Assembly: GCA_023392285.1 (NCBI GenBank) | Contig: JAEVZK010000130.1 | Location: 1-10,477 of the forward strand | Source of the DNA: Armatimonadota bacterium | GTDB taxonomy: Bacteria > Armatimonadota > Fimbriimonadia > Fimbriimonadales > Fimbriimonadaceae | Length of the DNA stretch: 10,477 bases | Direction of reading: 5' to 3' | Part shown: piece after piece, positions 6,940 through 10,477 of the stretch | Layout: the number at the start of each line of letters is the position of its first letter | Numbering within the stretch: position 1 is the stretch's first letter | The notes under the pieces: model-generated | Database searches by the model: none | The model's input: the letters and a program-made list of their open reading frames with translations, nothing else | Told to the model about the DNA's origin: nothing | Made by a program: the position numbers and the translations under genes

Positions 6940-7820
6940 TCGAGGAACGTCTGCAGTCCCGAGTTCAATTTTGGAATAGTCGCCGTAATGCTCTGATCGA
7001 AGGGCTTCGCGAACGTCCCCGGGGCCTCTCATGGTGTTACGATTACACAAAGCTGATCGACGAGATTTTCCGCGAGTTGGTAGGGGGAGTCGAAGGCCTG
7101 GCGGATAGCGTAGCGGTGATCGCAGTTGGCGGATATGGGCGTCAGGAACTCTCTCCCCACTCCGACTTGGATCTCACCCTGGTTCCAATCGGAGACGGCT
7201 CACCAAACCTCGATGCATCGATTCGTCGTTTTATCCGCGAGCTCCACTGGGTGTTCAATACCGGGTTGAGGCTCGACGTGGCTTACGCGTACCGACTCCC
7301 GGCCGACGCCCCAGGTTTAGATGCAAAGACGCGGACTGGGCTGCTCGACGCGCGCCTGATCGTGGGCTCTGCAGCCATTTTTCGTCAGTTGATGCCCGCC
7401 CTCGAAGAATCTTTCTCGGCAGGCGAATTCATCTTGGACAAGATTAACGAGCGGCAAGAGCAGCTGCGCAAAACGAACGATACTCCGTTAGCAGTCGAGC
7501 CCCACCTGAAGGAAGGAGCGGGGGGCATTCGATGTTTCAACTGTGCAAATTGGCTCCGGCTTGCGATCAATGAGCGTGAACGACGCCCCTCACGCAGTTA
7601 TGACGCGGTGATCGAGATGCGCAATCTGCTTCACCTCGTAAGTGGAAAGCTGAATGATCGCTTGACAAGGGGGCGTCAGGAGGAGATTGCCGCCCTCAAA
7701 AGCGATGATCCGCTCCAGATGATGAGCCGTCACTGCGCCTATGCTTCAGAAGTTCATGGCGAGTACTTGGAGAGCCTCGACAAGTTACACGAGGCTCGCT
7801 TCCAACTCGCTCGCGGCTGA
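6936..7820 (+). CDS. glnD: GlnD N-terminal half: PII uridylyltransferase nucleotidyltransferase domain (ends at in-frame TGA)
   Basis: This 294-residue frame carries the nucleotidyltransferase part of GlnD, which uridylylates the PII nitrogen-signalling protein when glutamine is low. The active-site motif GGYGRQELSPHSDLDL is at 65-80, with Asp77 and Asp79 as metal ligands and the third acidic residue probably Asp114 (in 'LRLDVAY'). The conserved 'EPHLKEGAGGIR' is at 188-199 and is followed by the helical domain ('EMRNLLHLVSGKLNDRLT'). The reading frame then meets TGA at 7818-7820, inside the linker before the HD domain. The same frame continues with the rest of GlnD (7827-9299). All visible catalytic residues are intact, so the fragment could be active alone, but it lacks the uridylyl-removing and sensory domains. 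Start: ATG within an ATGA overlap with the preceding gene, with AGGA eight bases upstream. GlnE-like adenylyltransferase is less likely given the downstream HD and ACT domains. Confidence 0.9.
   Translation: MIEERLQSRVQFWNSRRNALIEGLRERPRGLSWCYDYTKLIDEIFRELVGGVEGLADSVAVIAVGGYGRQELSPHSDLDLTLVPIGDGSPNLDASIRRFIRELHWVFNTGLRLDVAYAYRLPADAPGLDAKTRTGLLDARLIVGSAAIFRQLMPALEESFSAGEFILDKINERQEQLRKTNDTPLAVEPHLKEGAGGIRCFNCANWLRLAINERERRPSRSYDAVIEMRNLLHLVSGKLNDRLTRGRQEEIAALKSDDPLQMMSRHCAYASEVHGEYLESLDKLHEARFQLARG
7818..7820 (+). other. In-frame TGA interrupting glnD
   Basis: The codons read CTC GCT CGC GGC TGA ATC GCG ATG. Both halves of GlnD are in the same frame (6936 and 7827 are both multiples of three), so this is a single stop codon and not a frameshift. 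Homology-type sequence appears continuous across it ('FQLARG' then 'IAMRGEARIING'). It may be a nonsense mutation, a sequencing error, or a natural split with restart at 7827. Confidence 0.9.
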
Positions 7821-7826
7821 ATCGCG

Positions 7827-9299
7827 ATGCGAGGCGAAGCGCGCATCATCAATGGAGCCGATGCAGGCGATGCCGCCGTCGCCATTTCCGTCGCCACCAG
7901 CCTTGGAATCCGGATCCCTGAAGTGGCTGCGGGCGTTTCCGGCGTCACTGGCCCGGCAGCGGCCTATGCCCTCTCGCAAGGAGAAGCGTCGATAAGAAAT
8001 ATCGATCAATGCGGACTCTTGGAATCGCTGCTCCCTGAGCTTACCGAGTGCCGCAACTTGATCCCCGACGATTCAGTACACGCCTACACCGTATTCGAGC
8101 ACTCCCTCCGGCTAGTTCGAGTGATCGAAAACTTCAAACCGGGTTCGTGGCTTTTCAACGTTCGAGAGAGTTCTCTCGATCTGGAGCATCTCATCCTTGC
8201 TGCTCTGTTGCACGACATCGGTAAACAGATCGATGATGAACGCCACTCAGAAATCGGCGCAGACATGGCCACCGAGATTTTGACCCGCTGGCGAGTTAGC
8301 GACAATATGATTCGACAAGTGTCTTGGATGATCCGAAATCACCTGGCAATTTCTCATGTGCTCCGCTTTCGCGATCTGGCCGACCCGGCCACGATCCATG
8401 AATTTGCCGAGCTTGTTCAAAACCGTGAGCGACTCGGTTTGCTGACGATTCTAGCTTACGCGGATATCAGCAGCGTCGCTCCCGGTGTGATGACGCCTGC
8501 CCTTGAAGGTGCATTCGAAGAGCTGTACTTCAGAACTCTCGATCTACTTGAGACGGCCGCGTTAATGCCCCAAGAGAAGCAGCGACGGCGTCTCACCGAG
8601 GAACTTCAGAAGGAGCCAGTTACGGATGAGGTCGTTGAAGATTTCGTGTCGGGCCTGCCCGTCCACTACCTCAACAGCACGCCAATCGAACGTACACGCG
8701 ATCACATCCACATGGTGGAGCGAGCTCGAAACGGAGAGATCGTGATTGAGACGCGCAGCCAACCCGATCAGGGAGCCACCGAGTTCACAGTTTGCTGCCA
8801 TGATGCACCGGGACTGCTCAGCCGGATACTTGGCTGCTTCTACGCGCTAGATCTTCGGGTACAGCAAATTCGAATTTGCACAACCGCCACCGAAAGGATC
8901 GCGCTCGACACATTTCTCGTGAACTTCTCCAATCGCGCCCTAGCAAAGGCGACTGCCGATCTCGCCATGTCTCAACTTCGTGGGGTACTCGACGGCTCGC
9001 AAGCCGTGGAAGACCTTCTCACAAAGAACGGCAAAGATCCAACCCGCGAGCAACGCGTACTGAATTATCGCTTCATAGAAGGCAATCCGGGCATTCTCGA
9101 GATTCGCGCTCCACGCGGACGAGGTCTTCCCTACCGTCTTTGCCGGTGGATCGCGACTCAAGGTTGGAATATCACGAGCGCCCGGATGGGACAATGGGCC
9201 GAGAACGCGTCCGCCGCCGTCTATCTCACCCGGGGAGATGGTGGCGAACTCACCGCTCAAGAGGTCGATGCTGCATTCGAGCAGCGGCAGACCCTTTAA
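7827..9299 (+). CDS. glnD: GlnD C-terminal half: HD uridylyl-removing domain and two ACT domains
   Basis: The 490-residue frame continues GlnD after the stop. An HD phosphohydrolase domain lies at about 85-220: His92 in 'VFEHSLRLV', His129-Asp130 in 'LLHDIGK', His140 in 'ERHSEIGADMA', His172 in 'RNHLAISH' and Asp212 in 'AYADISS', the metal ligands of the uridylyl-removing activity. Two ACT domains follow, about 318-385 ('FTVCCHDAPGLLSRILGCFY') and 420-475 ('GILEIRAPRGRGLPYRL'), which in GlnD sense glutamine. Together with the upstream half, 784 residues plus the stop region approach the usual 850-950. ATG 7827 is the first possible restart, seven bases after the stop, with no Shine-Dalgarno, so if expressed separately it would need reinitiation or readthrough. 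The stop of this gene overlaps that of the convergent rqcH. No motif is missing, which argues against an old pseudogene. Confidence 0.88.
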   Translation: MRGEARIINGADAGDAAVAISVATSLGIRIPEVAAGVSGVTGPAAAYALSQGEASIRNIDQCGLLESLLPELTECRNLIPDDSVHAYTVFEHSLRLVRVIENFKPGSWLFNVRESSLDLEHLILAALLHDIGKQIDDERHSEIGADMATEILTRWRVSDNMIRQVSWMIRNHLAISHVLRFRDLADPATIHEFAELVQNRERLGLLTILAYADISSVAPGVMTPALEGAFEELYFRTLDLLETAALMPQEKQRRRLTEELQKEPVTDEVVEDFVSGLPVHYLNSTPIERTRDHIHMVERARNGEIVIETRSQPDQGATEFTVCCHDAPGLLSRILGCFYALDLRVQQIRICTTATERIALDTFLVNFSNRALAKATADLAMSQLRGVLDGSQAVEDLLTKNGKDPTREQRVLNYRFIEGNPGILEIRAPRGRGLPYRLCRWIATQGWNITSARMGQWAENASAAVYLTRGDGGELTAQEVDAAFEQRQTL

Positions 9300-10477
9300 G
9301 ATTCGACGTGGATGGTCTTTTCATGGGTGTAAATCGCCGCTCCCTTCGGCGCTCCATGCTGCCTTCTCACATATTTCTTGAGCGTGAAGTCGACCGCCAC
9401 AAACCCGGAATGCTTCGTAGGCGAATGAAGAACGGCCACCTTGGCTGCGTAGTCGAGAGTTTCTCGGGAGACTTTCTCCGGCTGATTGCGGGTCTGCACC
9501 ACCACATGGGCAGAAACGTTGCCTCGCACATGAAGCCAGTAATCGTTCGGTTTTGCGACTCGCAAGGTGAGATAGTCGTTCGCCTCGGCATTCTCGCCGT
9601 AGAGAATGGACCAGCCACCGGGGCCGAGCAACTCGCGGATGCGATGTCCACCGTAGGGGCGATCCTCCTTTTTCTGATTCGCTCCAGACTGGACGTGCAG
9701 CCACCGTCTGGACTTCGCCTGAAGTTCGAGTTCTCGCAGTTCCTTTAGACGTTCCGCCTGACGCACCTGCTGGGCGAATGTGATGATCTCTTGGCGGCTC
9801 GCTTCAAGGCGAAGGAGTTGGTCGCCGACTTCGCTCATGGCGCGCTTCGCACGCTTTGCCTTCTCGAAATAACGATTCGCATTCTCAACGTAGGTGAGCT
9901 CGCAATCGACATTCACCCCGATCGGATTTCCGCTGAAGTCCAGCAAAGCTAGGGGAGATGATGCAGGACTGCCCCCGCCTTGAACCAGCAGAAGATCGCC
10001 AACTTGCTGCCAGTATGGTGCCTTGCCTCCAGCCGCCTCCGCCTGCTTCAAATCGGCAATTGCGGTGTCGCGAGCTAGGATCACCCGATCCAGCTGGGCC
10101 AAGAGCTGACGCCGAAGGGATTCAGCCTCCGCTTCGGGTATCGCAAGGTTGTAATACTGCTCAAGAGCGATGCAGATTGACGCTCGTGGGAATTCGGCCA
10201 TGCCTAAACTTCGCACGGAGATCGGATATGCGCCGACACCCGGACACAGAACGGGCTCAAATTTCCCGGAAATCGCTCCCTTTTTCAGCCGCTGCCAATT
10301 GTCCGCATCCGCACGAAGCAATTTCTGCAAGAAGGGCGAGGCTCCGTTGAACTGAGAAAGGTCGTCGCTTGGCTGCGCGAGAAAGAGAGGCGGCTTCGCG
10401 ATGAAAGGCGGGGGCTGATAGCTCGAGTTAGGTTGAATGGGTCGGCTGCTCTTCGACTTCCCAATCCACTTTGCCGC
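9296..10477 (-). CDS. rqcH: RqcH (NFACT family) ribosome quality-control protein, partial (5' end outside window)
   Basis: The minus-strand frame is open from the right edge to the stop at 9296, giving 393 residues of the C-terminal part. Codon TTG at 10330 is internal, not a start: the preceding 49 codons are open and continue the NFACT-N domain ('RPIQPNSSYQPPP'). Then come the rest of NFACT-N, a long coiled-coil region ('EAEAESLRRQLLAQLDRVI' and 'RLEASRQEIITFAQQVRQAE'), the typical 'NANRYFEKAKRAKRA', and the NFACT-R/DUF814 domain at about visible residues 284-389 ('LYGENAEANDYLTLRVA', 'NDYWLHVRGNVSAHVV', 'AVDFTLKKYVR', 'AAIYTHEKTIHVE'). RqcH binds obstructed 50S subunits carrying peptidyl-tRNA and recruits alanyl-tRNA to add C-terminal alanine tails that mark the chain for degradation. 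The N-terminal residues needed for tailing lie outside the window, so activity cannot be judged. Older records call this family fibronectin-binding protein. Confidence 0.9.
   Translation of the reverse strand, partial: AAKWIGKSKSSRPIQPNSSYQPPPFIAKPPLFLAQPSDDLSQFNGASPFLQKLLRADADNWQRLKKGAISGKFEPVLCPGVGAYPISVRSLGMAEFPRASICIALEQYYNLAIPEAEAESLRRQLLAQLDRVILARDTAIADLKQAEAAGGKAPYWQQVGDLLLVQGGGSPASSPLALLDFSGNPIGVNVDCELTYVENANRYFEKAKRAKRAMSEVGDQLLRLEASRQEIITFAQQVRQAERLKELRELELQAKSRRWLHVQSGANQKKEDRPYGGHRIRELLGPGGWSILYGENAEANDYLTLRVAKPNDYWLHVRGNVSAHVVVQTRNQPEKVSRETLDYAAKVAVLHSPTKHSGFVAVDFTLKKYVRRQHGAPKGAAIYTHEKTIHVES

Noticed and set aside
7818..7820. Selenocysteine or alternative genetic code explanation for the TGA in glnD
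   Set aside because: No catalytic position calls for selenocysteine here. TGA also serves as the stop of three upstream genes at ATGA junctions, and tryptophan is encoded by TGG throughout.
9289..9321. Possible terminator: AGACC (9289-9293) and GGTCT followed by T's (9314-9321)
   Set aside because: The stem is only five base pairs with a 20-base loop, inside the rqcH coding sequence; too weak to call.
8876..9748. 290-codon plus-strand open frame overlapping glnD and rqcH
   Set aside because: It is arginine- and serine-rich with no domain-like pattern and lies antisense to rqcH and in another frame of glnD, both of which have clear motifs. It is a shadow of coding bias.
10328..10330. TTG at 10330 as the start of the NFACT protein
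   Set aside because: The frame is open for another 49 codons to the window edge and encodes further NFACT-N sequence, so the gene is simply truncated by the window.

Overview
The window reads as one piece of an ordinary bacterial chromosome, with genes on both strands packed tightly and no mobile element, CRISPR array, tRNA or rRNA that I can see. A LptD/OstA-type outer-membrane barrel protein implies a diderm (two-membrane) organism. A full RqcH/NFACT protein next to a GlnD-type enzyme, an archaeal/bacterial-type glycogen debranching enzyme and many genes without a clear Shine-Dalgarno suggest a diderm outside the Proteobacteria. My best guess is Armatimonadota, perhaps Fimbriimonadia. That is an impression from gene style, not a demonstrated placement.

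Layout. 1-595 (-): 5' part of a TPR protein with a membrane segment, running off the left edge. 608-2503 (-): glycogen debranching enzyme, 12 bases upstream of the TPR gene and probably in the same operon. 2504-2579: short divergent promoter region with a small repeat array. 2580-2792 (+): 70-residue unknown protein. 2789-4315 (-): LptD/OstA-like barrel protein, whose stop codon overlaps that of the small gene. 4316-4433: divergent promoter region. 4434-9299 (+): operon of ECF sigma factor, zinc-type anti-sigma factor, polytopic membrane protein of unknown function, and glnD. Consecutive genes overlap by ATGA at three junctions. glnD is interrupted by one in-frame TGA at 7818-7820. 9296-10477 (-): C-terminal part of RqcH (NFACT), running off the right edge, with its stop overlapping that of glnD.

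How the genes may work together. The four-cistron plus-strand operon is the most coherent unit. A sigma factor and its membrane-anchored anti-sigma are translationally coupled to a membrane protein that could supply or relay the signal, and then to the PII-modifying nitrogen sensor GlnD. The sigma/anti-sigma pairing follows from domain content and order; a regulatory connection to nitrogen sensing is only inferred. The debranching enzyme, barrel protein and RqcH are separate housekeeping functions (glycogen breakdown, outer-membrane assembly, ribosome quality control).

There is no gene-free stretch longer than about 120 bases. The points most worth following up are the in-frame TGA splitting GlnD, the sigma/anti-sigma/membrane protein/GlnD operon, the apparent lack of a signal peptide on the barrel protein, and the two convergent gene pairs that share a TTAA stop.
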